Positions 15,902 through 24,763 of a stretch of DNA of 38,569 bases are shown piece after piece. How positions within the stretch are numbered: the first letter of the stretch is position 1; each line of letters opens with the position of its first letter. The position numbers and the translations under genes are program-made. Below the pieces are notes generated by a model that had not been told where the DNA came from, did not search any database, and saw only the letters and a list, made by a program, of their open reading frames with translations. The stretch is from Bacteroidales bacterium. GTDB lineage: Bacteria > Bacteroidota > Bacteroidia > Bacteroidales > F082. Location of the stretch: the NCBI GenBank assembly GCA_017428285.1, contig JAFRRE010000006.1:1-38569 (forward strand), in the 5' to 3' direction.

Positions 15902-17206
15902 ATGAATATCTCTGTCGCTGGTACCGGCTATGTCGGTCTGAGCATTGCCACCTTGCTGGCACAACACAACCACGTTACGGCGGTGGATGTCATCCCTGAG
16001 AAGGTGAACCTTATTAACCAAAGGAAGTCGCCTATTCAGGACGAGTATATTGAGAAATACCTTGCCGAGAAGGAGCTTGACTTGACGGCCACTTTGGATG
16101 GCGCCTTTGCCTATAAGGATGCCGATTTCGTGGTCATTGCCGCTCCGACCAACTATGATCCGCAGAAGAATTTCTTCGATACGAGTCATGTGGAAGAGGT
16201 CATCGACCTGGTGCTGAGCGTCAATCCTGAGGCGGTGATGGTTATCAAGAGTACCATTCCCGTGGGCTATACCCGAAGCCTCTATCTGAAATATGCTGCC
16301 AAGGGTGTCAAAAGATTCAACTTATTGTTCTCACCAGAATTCCTTCGGGAGAGTAAGGCCTTGTACGACAACCTCTATCCCAGTCGCATCATCGTGGGTT
16401 ACCCTAAACCGATTGAGGGTTACGATGAGGAGAATGAAGCCATCATGGCGTTGGCTCGACCCGATCTTGAAGAGAAGGCGCGTCAGTTTGCGGCATTGCT
16501 GCAACAGGGGGCCATCAAGCAGGATGTCCCCGTGCTGTTCATGGGCATGAAGGAGGCCGAGGCAGTGAAGTTGTTCGCCAACACCTATCTTGCCCTTCGG
16601 GTGAGTTACTTCAACGAGTTGGACACTTATGCCGAGGTGAAGGGTCTCGACACCAAAGCCATTATTGACGGCATCTGCCTCGACCCACGTATCGGTACGC
16701 ATTACAACAACCCGAGTTTTGGCTATGGAGGCTACTGTCTCCCCAAGGATACGAAACAGTTGCTGGCCAATTATGAGGATGTGCCGCAGAACATGATGAG
16801 CGCCATCGTGGAGAGCAACCGTACCCGTAAGGACTTCATCGCCGACCAGGTGCTGAAGATGGCGGGATACTACGCCTATTCGGAGAATAATCAATTCGGA
16901 ATGCGGAATGCGGAATGCGGAATTCCAACTATCGGCGTGTTCAGGCTGACGATGAAGTCGAATTCGGACAATTTCCGGCAATCTTCTATCCAAGGGGTGA
17001 TGAAGCGCATCAAAGCCAAGGGCGCTGAGGTGATCATCTATGAGCCCACCTTGCCCGATGGAAGCACCTTCTTCGGCAGCAAAGTGGTCAACGACCTCGC
17101 CCAGTTCAAGGTTAAGAGCCGAGCCATCATCGCTAACCGCTACGACAGCTGCCTCGATGACGTGAAGGAGAAGGTCTATACCAGAGATATCTTCAAGCGA
17201 GATTGA
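15902..17206 (+). CDS. ugd: UDP-glucose 6-dehydrogenase
   Basis: The 434-residue enzyme oxidises UDP-glucose to UDP-glucuronate with two NAD+. Seen: NAD motif [15 protein letters not shown] at residue 5, [20 protein letters not shown], catalytic Cys279 in [11 protein letters not shown], and the C-terminal substrate domain with [15 protein letters not shown]. Oddity: before [10 protein letters not shown] there is a short foreign stretch, [11 protein letters not shown], encoded by a GCGGAAT heptamer array (16894-16926), inserted in frame between the central and C-terminal domains. The length is above the ~390 of E. coli Ugd. It supplies uronic acid for the capsule. The 21-bp leader repeat lies just upstream. 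Confidence 0.93.
   Translation: MNISVAGTGYVGLSIATLLAQHNHVTAVDVIPEKVNLINQRKSPIQDEYIEKYLAEKELDLTATLDGAFAYKDADFVVIAAPTNYDPQKNFFDTSHVEEVIDLVLSVNPEAVMVIKSTIPVGYTRSLYLKYAAKGVKRFNLLFSPEFLRESKALYDNLYPSRIIVGYPKPIEGYDEENEAIMALARPDLEEKARQFAALLQQGAIKQDVPVLFMGMKEAEAVKLFANTYLALRVSYFNELDTYAEVKGLDTKAIIDGICLDPRIGTHYNNPSFGYGGYCLPKDTKQLLANYEDVPQNMMSAIVESNRTRKDFIADQVLKMAGYYAYSENNQFGMRNAECGIPTIGVFRLTMKSNSDNFRQSSIQGVMKRIKAKGAEVIIYEPTLPDGSTFFGSKVVNDLAQFKVKSRAIIANRYDSCLDDVKEKVYTRDIFKRD
16894..16926. repeat. GCGGAAT heptamer array inside ugd
   Basis: Three perfect tandem units of GGAATGC, flanked by ATTCGG and GGAATTCC, are translated in frame as GMRNAEC. The array occupies the linker before the C-terminal domain. 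Confidence 0.88.
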
Positions 17207-17369
17207 TCCATGTCATTTAACAGCATCCATTTCTGGATTACCGCCATGCGCCTGAGTTCATGGATCCCCGTTTCTTCCATAACAAGAAACACTTGAACGA
17301 CTATGGGGCGCATTGTTATTCCAGCATCGTCGCTGGAGCGTTGAAACGAATGATTCAAAACTTAAAACT

Positions 17370-18278
17370 ATGAAAGGCATCGTATTAGCCGGTGGATCCG
17401 GCACCAGATTATATCCCATCACCAAAGGCGTGAGCAAGCAATTGCTGCCCATTTATGACAAGCCGATGGTGTATTATCCCATCTCCGCCTTGATGTTGGC
17501 GGGCATCCGTGACATCCTCATCATCTCCACCCCGTACGACCTGCCCGGCTTCAAGCGTCTGCTGGGCGATGGTTCCGACTATGGCGTGCATTTCGAATAT
17601 GCCGAGCAGCCTTCTCCCGATGGTCTGGCCCAAGCCTTCATCATCGGAGAACAGTTCATCGGCGATGACTGTGCCTGTCTGGTGTTGGGCGACAACATCT
17701 TCCACGGTTCAGGCTTCACGGGCTTGTTGCGCCAGGCAGTGAAGGATGCGGAACAGAACCACAAGGCCACCGTCTTCGGCTACTGGGTCTCCGACCCGCA
17801 ACGTTATGGCGTGGCCGAATTCGACAAGGAAGGCAACTGTCTCAGCATCGAGGAGAAGCCCAAGGACCCCAAGAGCAACTACGCGGTGGTGGGTTTGTAT
17901 TTCTATCCCAACAAGGTAGTCGATATCGCTAAGACCATCAAGCCCTCCGCTCGAGGTGAGCTGGAGATCACCACGGTGAACCAGGAGTTCTTGAAGGCCG
18001 GGGAGCTGAAGGTGCAAGTCTTTGGTCGCGGTTTCGCCTGGCTCGACACAGGGACGCACGACAGCCTCTCAGAGGCCTCTACCTTTGTGGAAGTCATCGA
18101 GAAGCGCCAAGGGCTGAAGATCGCCTGTTTGGAAGGCATCGCCTACCGTAACGGCTGGATCACCGAGGAGAAGATGCGCGAGTTGGCCCAGCCGATGCTG
18201 AAGAACCAGTATGGGCAGTACCTGCTCAAGGTCATCAATGAGATGAAGGAGGAGATCACTTCGGATACGTTTGGATAG
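17370..18278 (+). CDS. rfbA: Glucose-1-phosphate thymidylyltransferase
   Basis: The 302-residue enzyme makes dTDP-glucose from glucose-1-phosphate and dTTP. Seen: nucleotide-binding [28 protein letters not shown] at residues 5-32, [32 protein letters not shown], and [11 protein letters not shown]. Length is standard (about 290-300). I chose ATG 17370 since the conserved KGIVLAGG begins at residue 2. No rfbB, rfbC or rfbD is adjacent, so the rest of the dTDP-rhamnose pathway must be elsewhere or the product is used differently. The 163-bp gap upstream holds no recognisable gene. Confidence 0.95.
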   Translation: MKGIVLAGGSGTRLYPITKGVSKQLLPIYDKPMVYYPISALMLAGIRDILIISTPYDLPGFKRLLGDGSDYGVHFEYAEQPSPDGLAQAFIIGEQFIGDDCACLVLGDNIFHGSGFTGLLRQAVKDAEQNHKATVFGYWVSDPQRYGVAEFDKEGNCLSIEEKPKDPKSNYAVVGLYFYPNKVVDIAKTIKPSARGELEITTVNQEFLKAGELKVQVFGRGFAWLDTGTHDSLSEASTFVEVIEKRQGLKIACLEGIAYRNGWITEEKMRELAQPMLKNQYGQYLLKVINEMKEEITSDTFG

Positions 18279-18355
18279 GAGAGGATTGCGAAAAGCTGCT
18301 AAAAAGACGAAAGGACGCTTGTTTGGATATTGATATTTGGATTAAAAACAAAAAC

Positions 18356-19327
18356 ATGTACACTAACCTTAGTTTCCCCAAAGATACCTTGTTTCTAGTC
18401 ACTGGTGGCGCTGGGTTCGTCGGCTCCAACCTTTGTGAGGCCATATTGAGACTGGGATATAGTGTCCGTTGTCTCGATGATTTGAGCACGGGCAAGCAAA
18501 CCAATGTGGATTTGTTTCTTGACAATCCCAATTATGAGTTCATTAAAGGCGACATTAAGGATTTGGATACCTGCATGAAGGCCTGTGAGGGTGTGGACTA
18601 TGTGTTGAATGAGGCTGCATGGGGTAGTGTGCCACGCAGTATTGAGATGCCGTTGTTCTATTGTGCTAACAACATCCTAGGTACTTTGAACATGTTGGAA
18701 GCTTCAAGGCAACACAAGGTTAAGGCTTTCGTTTATGCCTCAAGTTCTTCTGTATATGGTGACGAAGCTCAACTGCCGAAGAGGGAAGGAGTGGAGGGTA
18801 ATTTGCTGTCCCCTTACGCTGTGACAAAACGGGCAGATGAAGAGTGGGCAAAGCAATATTCAAGGCATTATGGATTGAAGACGATAGGCCTGCGCTATTT
18901 CAATGTCTTTGGAAGGCGACAAGATCCGAATGGTGCATACGCCGCTGTGATTCCCAAGTTTATCAAGATGCTGATCAATGACGAACAACCTACCATCAAT
19001 GGTGACGGCAAACAGAGCCGTGACTTCACCTACATTGAAAATGTGATTGAGGCCAATTTGAAGGCTTGTCTTGCTCCCGATGAGGCTAGTGGAGAGGCGT
19101 TCAATATTGCCTATGGTGGTCGTGAGTATTTGATTGATATCTATGATGACTTGACCAAAGCGTTGGGCAAGAAGATAGAACCGCATTTCGGCCCCGATCG
19201 TCCTGGCGACATCAAACATTCAAATGCCGATATCTCCAAAGCTAGACGTTTATTGGGTTATGATCCAGAATATGACTTTGCTCGTGGTTTGAATGAAGCC
19301 ATCGAATGGTATAAAGCGAATTTATGA
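18356..19327 (+). CDS. UDP-N-acetylhexosamine(uronate) 4-epimerase, WbpP/TviC-like
   Basis: The 323-residue short-chain dehydrogenase-type epimerase shows the NAD motif VTGGAGFVGSNLCEAIL, CLDDLSTGK, NEAAWGSVPRSIEMP, catalytic SSSSVYG and YAVTK (Tyr-x-x-x-Lys), and RYFNVFGRRQDPNGAYAAVIP. These are hallmarks of the WbpP/TviC group, which interconverts UDP-GlcNAc and UDP-GalNAc or their uronates. The next gene encodes the matching dehydrogenase, as in the Vi-antigen locus. Together they would yield UDP-GalNAcA. ATG 18356 is preferred to the upstream TTG at 18323. Confidence 0.88.
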   Translation: MYTNLSFPKDTLFLVTGGAGFVGSNLCEAILRLGYSVRCLDDLSTGKQTNVDLFLDNPNYEFIKGDIKDLDTCMKACEGVDYVLNEAAWGSVPRSIEMPLFYCANNILGTLNMLEASRQHKVKAFVYASSSSVYGDEAQLPKREGVEGNLLSPYAVTKRADEEWAKQYSRHYGLKTIGLRYFNVFGRRQDPNGAYAAVIPKFIKMLINDEQPTINGDGKQSRDFTYIENVIEANLKACLAPDEASGEAFNIAYGGREYLIDIYDDLTKALGKKIEPHFGPDRPGDIKHSNADISKARRLLGYDPEYDFARGLNEAIEWYKANL

Positions 19328-19343
19328 TTAAAATATACATACA

Positions 19344-20612
19344 ATGAAAAACACTAAAATCTGTGTAATCGGTCTCGGTTATGTCGGCTTGCCCTTGGCA
19401 CGCCTTTTCTCTACCAAGTATCCTACGGTTGGCTTCGACATGAGCCAATCCCGTGTGGACGCCCTGATGGCAGGTCATGATGCCACTTTAGAGGTGGCCG
19501 ATGATCTTCTTCAGGACGCCATCAAGAACCATGGTTTTAAATGTACTACCAAATTGGAGGATATCAAAGACTGCAATTTCTACGTAGTAGCAGTCCCTAC
19601 TCCCGTGGATAGCGACAACAATCCCGACCTTACGCCATTGGTTGGTGCCAGCACTACTGTGGGCAAGGTTATTGGCAAGGGTGATGTGGTGGTTTATGAA
19701 TCAACCGTGTATCCAGGGGTTACTGAGGACGAATGCATTCCTGTGGTGGAAAAAGTATCTGGCTTGAAGATGAATGTGGACTTTTATGGTGGCTACAGCC
19801 CCGAGCGTATCAACCCTGGGGACAAGTTGCATACTGTGGAACACATCAAGAAAGTCACTTCTGGCTCTACGCCTGAGATTGGCAAGTATATCAACGAGGT
19901 TTACAGCAGTGTGATTACCGCAGGAACCCATTTGGCTCCGACCATCAAGGTGGCTGAAGCCGCTAAGGTCATTGAGAACTCTCAGCGCGACATCAACATT
20001 GCCTTTGTGAATGAGCTGAGTAAGATCTTCAACAAGATGGGCATCGACACCTTGGATGTATTGGAAGCCGCTGGCACCAAGTGGAACTTCTTGCCTTTCC
20101 GTCCGGGATTGGTGGGTGGTCACTGCATCGGTGTTGACCCGTACTATCTGGCCCAATGCGCCAAGCGCTATGGCTATAACCCTGAGATTATCCTTGCAGG
20201 ACGTAGAATGAATGATGGCATGGGCGAGTATGTGGCCACAGAGTCCGTCAAGTTGATGTTGAAGAAAGGCATCCAAGTCCTCAACTCAGAGATTCTTATC
20301 CTCGGTTTCACCTTCAAAGAGAACTGCCCCGATGTGCGCAATACCAAGGTCATTGATATCTACAAGGCTTTGAAGGAGTATAACCTCAACATCACGGTCT
20401 ATGACCCATGGGCCAATCCTGAGATCGTAAAGCATGAATATGGCATTGAGGTTGTCAATGAATTGCCCAAGCAGAAGTTTGACGCCTGTATTGCCGCCGT
20501 GGCACATAAGAAGTTTGAAGGATTGGATGTTGTCGGCTTGTTGAAGGATAAGCATGTGGTGTTTGATGTGAAGTGCACGTTGGATAGGAAGATTGTTGAC
20601 GGAAGACTATAA
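19344..20612 (+). CDS. UDP-N-acetylhexosamine 6-dehydrogenase, TviB/WbpA-like
   Basis: The 422-residue enzyme oxidises C6 of UDP-GlcNAc or UDP-GalNAc to the uronic acid. Seen: NAD motif VIGLGYVGLPLARLF, VYESTVYPGVTE, YSPERINPGDKLHT, LVGGHCIGVDPYYLA with catalytic Cys261, and LGFTFKENCPDVRNTK. YSPERINPGD and the GGHCIGVDPYY context separate it from the UDP-glucose type at 15902. It starts 16 bp after the epimerase stop and is surely co-transcribed. With WecB next, a ManNAcA route is an alternative product. Confidence 0.9.
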   Translation: MKNTKICVIGLGYVGLPLARLFSTKYPTVGFDMSQSRVDALMAGHDATLEVADDLLQDAIKNHGFKCTTKLEDIKDCNFYVVAVPTPVDSDNNPDLTPLVGASTTVGKVIGKGDVVVYESTVYPGVTEDECIPVVEKVSGLKMNVDFYGGYSPERINPGDKLHTVEHIKKVTSGSTPEIGKYINEVYSSVITAGTHLAPTIKVAEAAKVIENSQRDINIAFVNELSKIFNKMGIDTLDVLEAAGTKWNFLPFRPGLVGGHCIGVDPYYLAQCAKRYGYNPEIILAGRRMNDGMGEYVATESVKLMLKKGIQVLNSEILILGFTFKENCPDVRNTKVIDIYKALKEYNLNITVYDPWANPEIVKHEYGIEVVNELPKQKFDACIAAVAHKKFEGLDVVGLLKDKHVVFDVKCTLDRKIVDGRL

Positions 20613-20637
20613 GCTGCTTATTTAAATTATTTTTCCA

Positions 20638-21720
20638 ATGAAAGTTACCATCATTGCCGGGGCGCGCCCTAATTTCATGAAGATTGCGCCTTTGATCCAT
20701 GCCATTCAGAAAGCCCAGAAGGAAGGCAAAGACATCAGCTATAGGTTGGTGCATACGGGCCAGCATTATGACAAGAACATGAGCGATACCTTCTTCGAGG
20801 AGCTCAACATCCCCAAGCCTGACATCAATTTGGGCGTGGGTGGTGGCACACAGGCTGAGCAGACCGCAGGTATCATGGTGGCTTTCGAGAAGGACTTGAT
20901 GGAAAACCCGACGGATTTGGTCATCGTGGTGGGTGATGTCACCTCCACCATGGCCTGTTCCATCGTGGCCAAGAAGCTTTGTACCAAGGTTGCCCATATT
21001 GAGGCGGGCATCCGCAGCTGGGACTTGACCATGCCTGAGGAGATCAACCGCATGGTGACCGACGCTTTGGCAGACCTGTATTTCACCACTTCCGAGGTAG
21101 CCAACACCAATCTGAAGAATCTGGGTGCCAAGCCAGAGCAGATATATTTCGTAGGCAATGTGATGATCGACACCTTGCTGGCTAATATGAATAGGCTTCG
21201 CCAACCAGAGGTTTATAGCCAGTTGGGATTGAAGGAGAAAGGATATCTCATGCTCACGATGCATCGTCCCGCCAATGTGGACGAGGGCAGCAAGCTGAAG
21301 AAGACGATGGGAGAGATCCTCAACAATGTTCACGGCCTTCCAGTTGTCTTCCCAATACATCCTCGCACGGCGAAGATCTTCAAAGATTTGGGCATCGAGG
21401 CACCTAATCTGCACATCGTGGAGCCCATGGGTTATCTTGAGTTCAACTATATGGTGAAGCACTGCAAGGCGGTCATCACCGACTCTGGTGGCATCACGGA
21501 GGAGACCACGGTGATGGGCATTCCCTGCATCACCTTACGTGACAACACCGAACGTCCTGAGACCTGTACCGTTGGCACCAACGAGCTGATCGGCACCAAT
21601 CCCGATGCCATCAAGCCTGCTTTGGATATCTTGTTTGCCGGAAACTGGAAAAAAGGAGGTATCCCTGAGTTGTGGGACGGAAAAACGGCGGAAAGGATTG
21701 TGGAGATATTAACCAAATAA
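20638..21720 (+). CDS. wecB: UDP-N-acetylglucosamine 2-epimerase, non-hydrolysing
   Basis: The 360-residue GT-B-fold enzyme interconverts UDP-GlcNAc and UDP-ManNAc. Seen: IIAGARPNFMKIAPLIHAIQ at the N-terminus, LVHTGQHYDKNMSDTFF, GDVTSTMACSI, HIEAGIRSWDLTMPEEINR, and TDSGGITEETTVMGIPCITLRDNTERPET. All are intact. It is the last sugar-nucleotide gene before the accessory island. A broken 5' stub of a different wecB homologue (starting MIVFGTRHEAIKMCP) lies at 28015-28093, so a second epimerase gene once existed here. Confidence 0.94.
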   Translation: MKVTIIAGARPNFMKIAPLIHAIQKAQKEGKDISYRLVHTGQHYDKNMSDTFFEELNIPKPDINLGVGGGTQAEQTAGIMVAFEKDLMENPTDLVIVVGDVTSTMACSIVAKKLCTKVAHIEAGIRSWDLTMPEEINRMVTDALADLYFTTSEVANTNLKNLGAKPEQIYFVGNVMIDTLLANMNRLRQPEVYSQLGLKEKGYLMLTMHRPANVDEGSKLKKTMGEILNNVHGLPVVFPIHPRTAKIFKDLGIEAPNLHIVEPMGYLEFNYMVKHCKAVITDSGGITEETTVMGIPCITLRDNTERPETCTVGTNELIGTNPDAIKPALDILFAGNWKKGGIPELWDGKTAERIVEILTK

Positions 21721-21754
21721 TAAACCTTTGAAAGACTTCAACGTTGTTAAAATA

Positions 21755-21838
21755 ATAACACTGGACACTTACAACTTTCAACTCTACACTAACAACTGAC
21801 TCTCAACTCTAAACTTTTAATTCCCAAATTCCAACTAA
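21755..21838. repeat. Degenerate AACTCT/ACTAAC 7-bp repeat leader, copy 1
   Basis: A pyrimidine/adenine-rich tract with loose 7-bp periodicity includes ACTCTACACTAACAACTG (21781-21798), which recurs exactly at 24779-24796. It fills the gap between wecB and the first accessory gene and ends just before ATG 21841. Confidence 0.7.
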
Positions 21839-21840
21839 CC

Positions 21841-22269
21841 ATGGGTAAATACGAAGAAAACATAGTACCAATAAAGATATCTAGTCTGGCAGAATATGTG
21901 TCACAAAAAAGGCGAATCTCTTTGGATGAGGCGCTGATTTATATCTATTCCAATCCCATGTATAAGGAACTGTACAATGAAGGTGCCAAGTGGTGGTATC
22001 TCAGCACGGAAGCACTTTACGAGGAGTTTGAGAGAGCGCGTAAAAACATAGTTTACGAAGTATCCAAGCCGGAATTTGAGTTTTTTACTTATACCTTGGA
22101 AAAGTACGCCCTCAGCAAGGGTATGGGAGGATTGCAGGCGCTGGCGCTTTTCAAGGAGTATTATGCCGATGAGTTCTTGATTGATAACTATGATTTGTTA
22201 CACACTCAAGGTACGGGGTATGTAATTGATGAGATAGACCGTTTTATTCAAAGGAGAAGAAGACAATGA
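21841..22269 (+). CDS. DUF3791-type protein, probable antitoxin partner (possibly fused double unit)
   Basis: The 142-residue protein is acidic to neutral and soluble. The C-terminal half (about 75-138) contains EFFTYTLEKYALSKGMGGLQAL and YDLLHTQGTGYVIDEIDRFI, which fits DUF3791. The N-terminal half (about 10-65; ISLDEALIYIYSNPMYKELY) resembles a second short family often seen as a separate gene beside it, so this may be a fusion. It overlaps the following DUF3990 gene by 4 bp (ATGA), as typical for such pairs. By context it is the likely neutraliser of the DUF3990 protein. Family names are from memory; the function is inferred. Confidence 0.7.
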   Translation: MGKYEENIVPIKISSLAEYVSQKRRISLDEALIYIYSNPMYKELYNEGAKWWYLSTEALYEEFERARKNIVYEVSKPEFEFFTYTLEKYALSKGMGGLQALALFKEYYADEFLIDNYDLLHTQGTGYVIDEIDRFIQRRRRQ

Positions 22270-22757
22270 GACTATACCATGGTTCAATAGTGGAGGTTCA
22301 TAAACCTTCGCTCCGTTATGGTAGGGAAAGAACCGATTTTGGAAGAGGGTTTTACACCACCACCCTTGCAGAGCAGGCCGAACATTGGGCGAATATTAAG
22401 AAAGACAGAGCCAAGGCCGCCAAAGCCATTGTGTCTGTCTATGAGATAGACGATGCTATTTTGAACGACCCGACTTTAAAAATAAGAGAGTTTCATGGCG
22501 TGGATGAGGCTTGGCTCAACTTTGTGGTCGGTTGCAGAAAAGAGGGAGCCATAAAACACGATTTTGATTTGGTCTTTGGTCCCGTTGCCAACGACAACGT
22601 GTTTACTACGGTGAACCTTTACGAAAGCGGTATCTTGGATGCTGCTGCGGCTATACTCCAGCTGCGGTCCTATAAGACCTATGATCAGCTTTCTTTCCAT
22701 ACTGATCGGGTCATTAAGGCGCTGAAGTTTGTGGAGAGTTATGAGGTGAAAGATTGA
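22266..22757 (+). CDS. DUF3990 protein, probable ADP-ribosyltransferase-fold toxin
   Basis: The 163-residue protein starts MRLYHGSIVEVHKP. It has TDFGRGFYTTTLAEQAEHWA, the pattern of the ADP-ribosyltransferase-like fold (His-Gly-Ser near the start for NAD, then a FGxGFYxT strand), and later WLNFVVGCR and DLVFGPVANDN. This fits DUF3990. The partner DUF3791 gene overlaps it by 4 bp. Such pairs are thought to be toxin-antitoxin modules acting by ADP-ribosylation. The target is unknown, and catalysis is inferred from the fold. It is followed without gap by a STAS-like gene. Confidence 0.75.
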   Translation: MRLYHGSIVEVHKPSLRYGRERTDFGRGFYTTTLAEQAEHWANIKKDRAKAAKAIVSVYEIDDAILNDPTLKIREFHGVDEAWLNFVVGCRKEGAIKHDFDLVFGPVANDNVFTTVNLYESGILDAAAAILQLRSYKTYDQLSFHTDRVIKALKFVESYEVKD

Positions 22758-22759
22758 TT

Positions 22760-23116
22760 ATGAAAACAATAGATATTGTCCAATTGCTTTCTCCGGATTT
22801 AAAGTCTAGAATGCGAGCGAAAGATTTAAAGCAGTTGATCGATAATAGCGAGGCCGAAGCTGTGGAGATGGATTTCCGTGGGGTGAAGTTTGCCCCCCGA
22901 GGCTTCATCGATGAATTCTATAATCTCTTTTTGAAAAATCCAGAGGAAAATGCATTCCGCGTGGAATTGACAAATGTCCCGGAGGATATTAAGACCATGC
23001 TTGATGTTGTGAGCCATACACAAGTACGTGCAAAAACGATTCCTTCGCAGACCCAGGAAATGTCGTTTAAGGACGTGAAAGAGTTCTTGTATTTTTTGAG
23101 TTCGGTAGCGTTGTAG
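22760..23116 (+). CDS. STAS-like protein (DUF4325 type)
   Basis: The 118-residue protein has EAVEMDFRGVKFAPRGFIDEFYN at about residues 33-55. This matches the STAS-like DUF4325 pattern (hydrophobic strand, Asp-Phe-x-Gly-Val, then an aromatic and a Asp-Glu). These proteins resemble anti-sigma-factor antagonists and are often paired with a small ATPase or a membrane partner, none of which is seen here. It starts 2 bp after the DUF3990 stop, so it is transcribed with the toxin-like pair. This may be a third component, or simply the next gene in line. Confidence 0.65.
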   Translation: MKTIDIVQLLSPDLKSRMRAKDLKQLIDNSEAEAVEMDFRGVKFAPRGFIDEFYNLFLKNPEENAFRVELTNVPEDIKTMLDVVSHTQVRAKTIPSQTQEMSFKDVKEFLYFLSSVAL

Positions 23117-23226
23117 ATATAAACATCGAAAGACACAAATTGCCTCGAAAGTTAAATACAAAGGCTGAAAGAAGAAGGCAATGAAACGGTGACAAATTGT
23201 TGCCAGTTGAAAATGCAGAAAAATAA

Positions 23227-23532
23227 TGACAAACAATATACTGCAAGAGATAGACCGCTTACACGACGATTGTTCGAGAATGGACAAGGCGTTGCGAATA
23301 GGCTATTTGTTGGGATATCGGCAGCAACTATATTCCATGTCTAACCAGATGGCAACGAATATTGCTTGCAAGGGTGGGTGGCCGTATGACACCTGCGGAT
23401 AAAGTACAGGCACAAAAACTTCTGGAGATGATAGATGCAGTTAATGAAGAAGGTAGAAAAACCAGCAATGAATTGGTGAATGAAGCGGTTTTTGGGCTGA
23501 GATGCTTGTTTCCAAATTATAGGCATGAATGA
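23227..23532 (+). pseudogene. Frameshifted small gene, related to the decayed gene at 25545-25852
   Basis: The 23117-23606 stretch holds no intact long gene. From ATG 23227 a 57-codon frame reads MTNNILQEIDRLHDD...GYLLGYRQQLYSM and stops at 23400. An overlapping frame from ATG 23385 continues with ADKVQAQKLLEMIDAVNEE and SNELVNEA to 23532. One base shift near 23395 would join them into a protein of about 100 residues. Parts resemble the remnant at 25560-25747 (NKQALWLIDAINAEQNE, SRELANEW), so both seem to come from one family that I do not recognise. Two separate small genes remain possible. Confidence 0.5.
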
Positions 23533-23594
23533 CTGGGGAGGGAAAGAAGGAGTATTTGATGGAAGAGTTAATCAAAAAGTAGGGTAATTAATCG

Positions 23595-23602
23595 TACATT
23601 TG
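23595..23602 (+). promoter_or_regulatory. -7 promoter box for the DUF2971 gene, leaderless configuration
   Basis: TACATTTG matches TAnnTTTG and ends only 4 bp before ATG 23607. The predicted transcript begins at or next to the A of that ATG. If the true start is the in-frame ATG at 23637, the leader would be about 30 nt. Confidence 0.55.
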
Positions 23603-23606
23603 TTTT

Positions 23607-24737
23607 ATGCTCTCTGAAAACCATCTTAATTTTTTAATGTGTTTATCGTCTTATCTCGATCAAGATAAGATAAAGACCGAACAAGATTTAGGTGCTTGTG
23701 CTTCGATTCTAGATTGTGATGATTATCGACAAACCTATCTGAAAGCACGATGGTTGATGAGTAACGGAGCTGAAACGGGAGACAGCACGAAGATTAACCA
23801 AGCTTTATTTGAAGTGAAAAGGGCTTTGGATTTAAAAGTGTATGATAACAAATTTGATTTAGATGACATTCCAAACAATCTTGTGTCTTTCATTGATCCT
23901 AGAGCCATTTTTAATTTTGATATTCCTTTGGGAAGAATCTATTTTTTAGGAGGACAGATAGCGGCTATGATGGATGACTATGAAAAGTCTTTGGAATACT
24001 ATCAACAATTCCATTTTAAGACCTTTTCTCCTTCCTTTAATGCTCAACATCAACGTCTTTTCTTGTTCAGAAGTTGCAGTGAGTACACGTTCAAGGATTT
24101 AATTAATAATCGCTTATCATTGGTTAAGCCGACTAGATTAAATGATCCATTTGATTGTTTGGTTTTTCCATGGAGGGAACAATTACAAGACCGTTGTGAA
24201 GAAAAGAAACATGTTGCCCCCTTAACTAAATCTTACGACTATTATAGAATAAGGTCTTTTGTTTTGGGAAACAATGCTAAACCAATTCATAAGGATTCTG
24301 TCACAAATATGCTAATGTGGTCTCATTATGCAGATGAGCATAGAGGTATATGTCTGCAATACGATTTTTCTGAAAACATATTACAAAACAATGATGTTCG
24401 GCAAAGTCGTTTTATGGTGGTGCGTTATGCTAAGAAGAAAGATAACATCAATGTAGATCAAAATCATATAAGGGTTCATGAAGGTTTTGCAACAAAGTCT
24501 TCAGATTGGAAGTATGAGAAAGAAGTGAGATTGGTTAGTTATGATATTTCCTCGAAAGACGACTTTACCTATTTGGATTTGGATGTTGATTCAAGAATTA
24601 AGGCAGTCTTTTTTGGTTTGCGTTGTAGCGAGGACTCAATTCAAAGCATTAAGAAAATAATTGGAGATGATTGCGGGTACTATAAGATGGCGAAAAACTA
24701 TAGAAATATTTATTCCTTGAATGTAGTTCCGATTTAA
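23607..24737 (+). CDS. DUF2971 domain protein
   Basis: The 376-residue protein is soluble and AT-rich in codon use compared with the capsule precursor genes. The C-terminal two-thirds (about 150-370) fits DUF2971: LFRSCSEYTFKDLINNRLSL, then KPTRLNDPFDCLVFPW, then LMWSHYADEHRGICLQYDF, and SSDWKYEKEVRLVSY. The invariant Asn-Asp-Pro-Phe-Asp and Trp-x-His-Tyr-Ala are present. The N-terminal 140 residues are helical and TPR-like (KSLEYYQQFHFKTFSP). DUF2971 genes are common in defence and mobile islands, but no activity is established that I can name. It has its own promoter box. Confidence 0.75.
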   Translation: MLSENHLNFLMCLSSYLDQDKIKTEQDLGACASILDCDDYRQTYLKARWLMSNGAETGDSTKINQALFEVKRALDLKVYDNKFDLDDIPNNLVSFIDPRAIFNFDIPLGRIYFLGGQIAAMMDDYEKSLEYYQQFHFKTFSPSFNAQHQRLFLFRSCSEYTFKDLINNRLSLVKPTRLNDPFDCLVFPWREQLQDRCEEKKHVAPLTKSYDYYRIRSFVLGNNAKPIHKDSVTNMLMWSHYADEHRGICLQYDFSENILQNNDVRQSRFMVVRYAKKKDNINVDQNHIRVHEGFATKSSDWKYEKEVRLVSYDISSKDDFTYLDLDVDSRIKAVFFGLRCSEDSIQSIKKIIGDDCGYYKMAKNYRNIYSLNVVPI

Positions 24738-24763
24738 TAAGAATGGCAATATATTGATACAAT

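Noticed and set aside
17217..17369. Possible small gene or REP element between ugd and rfbA
   Set aside because: No frame looks protein-like. Weak inverted matches (CCAGC...GCTGG) are too short to call.
23213..23342. Alternative open frame of 42 codons (MQKNNDKQYTARDRP...)
   Set aside because: It overlaps the frame of the relic at 23227, which looks more protein-like and resembles the second relic; I could not support both.
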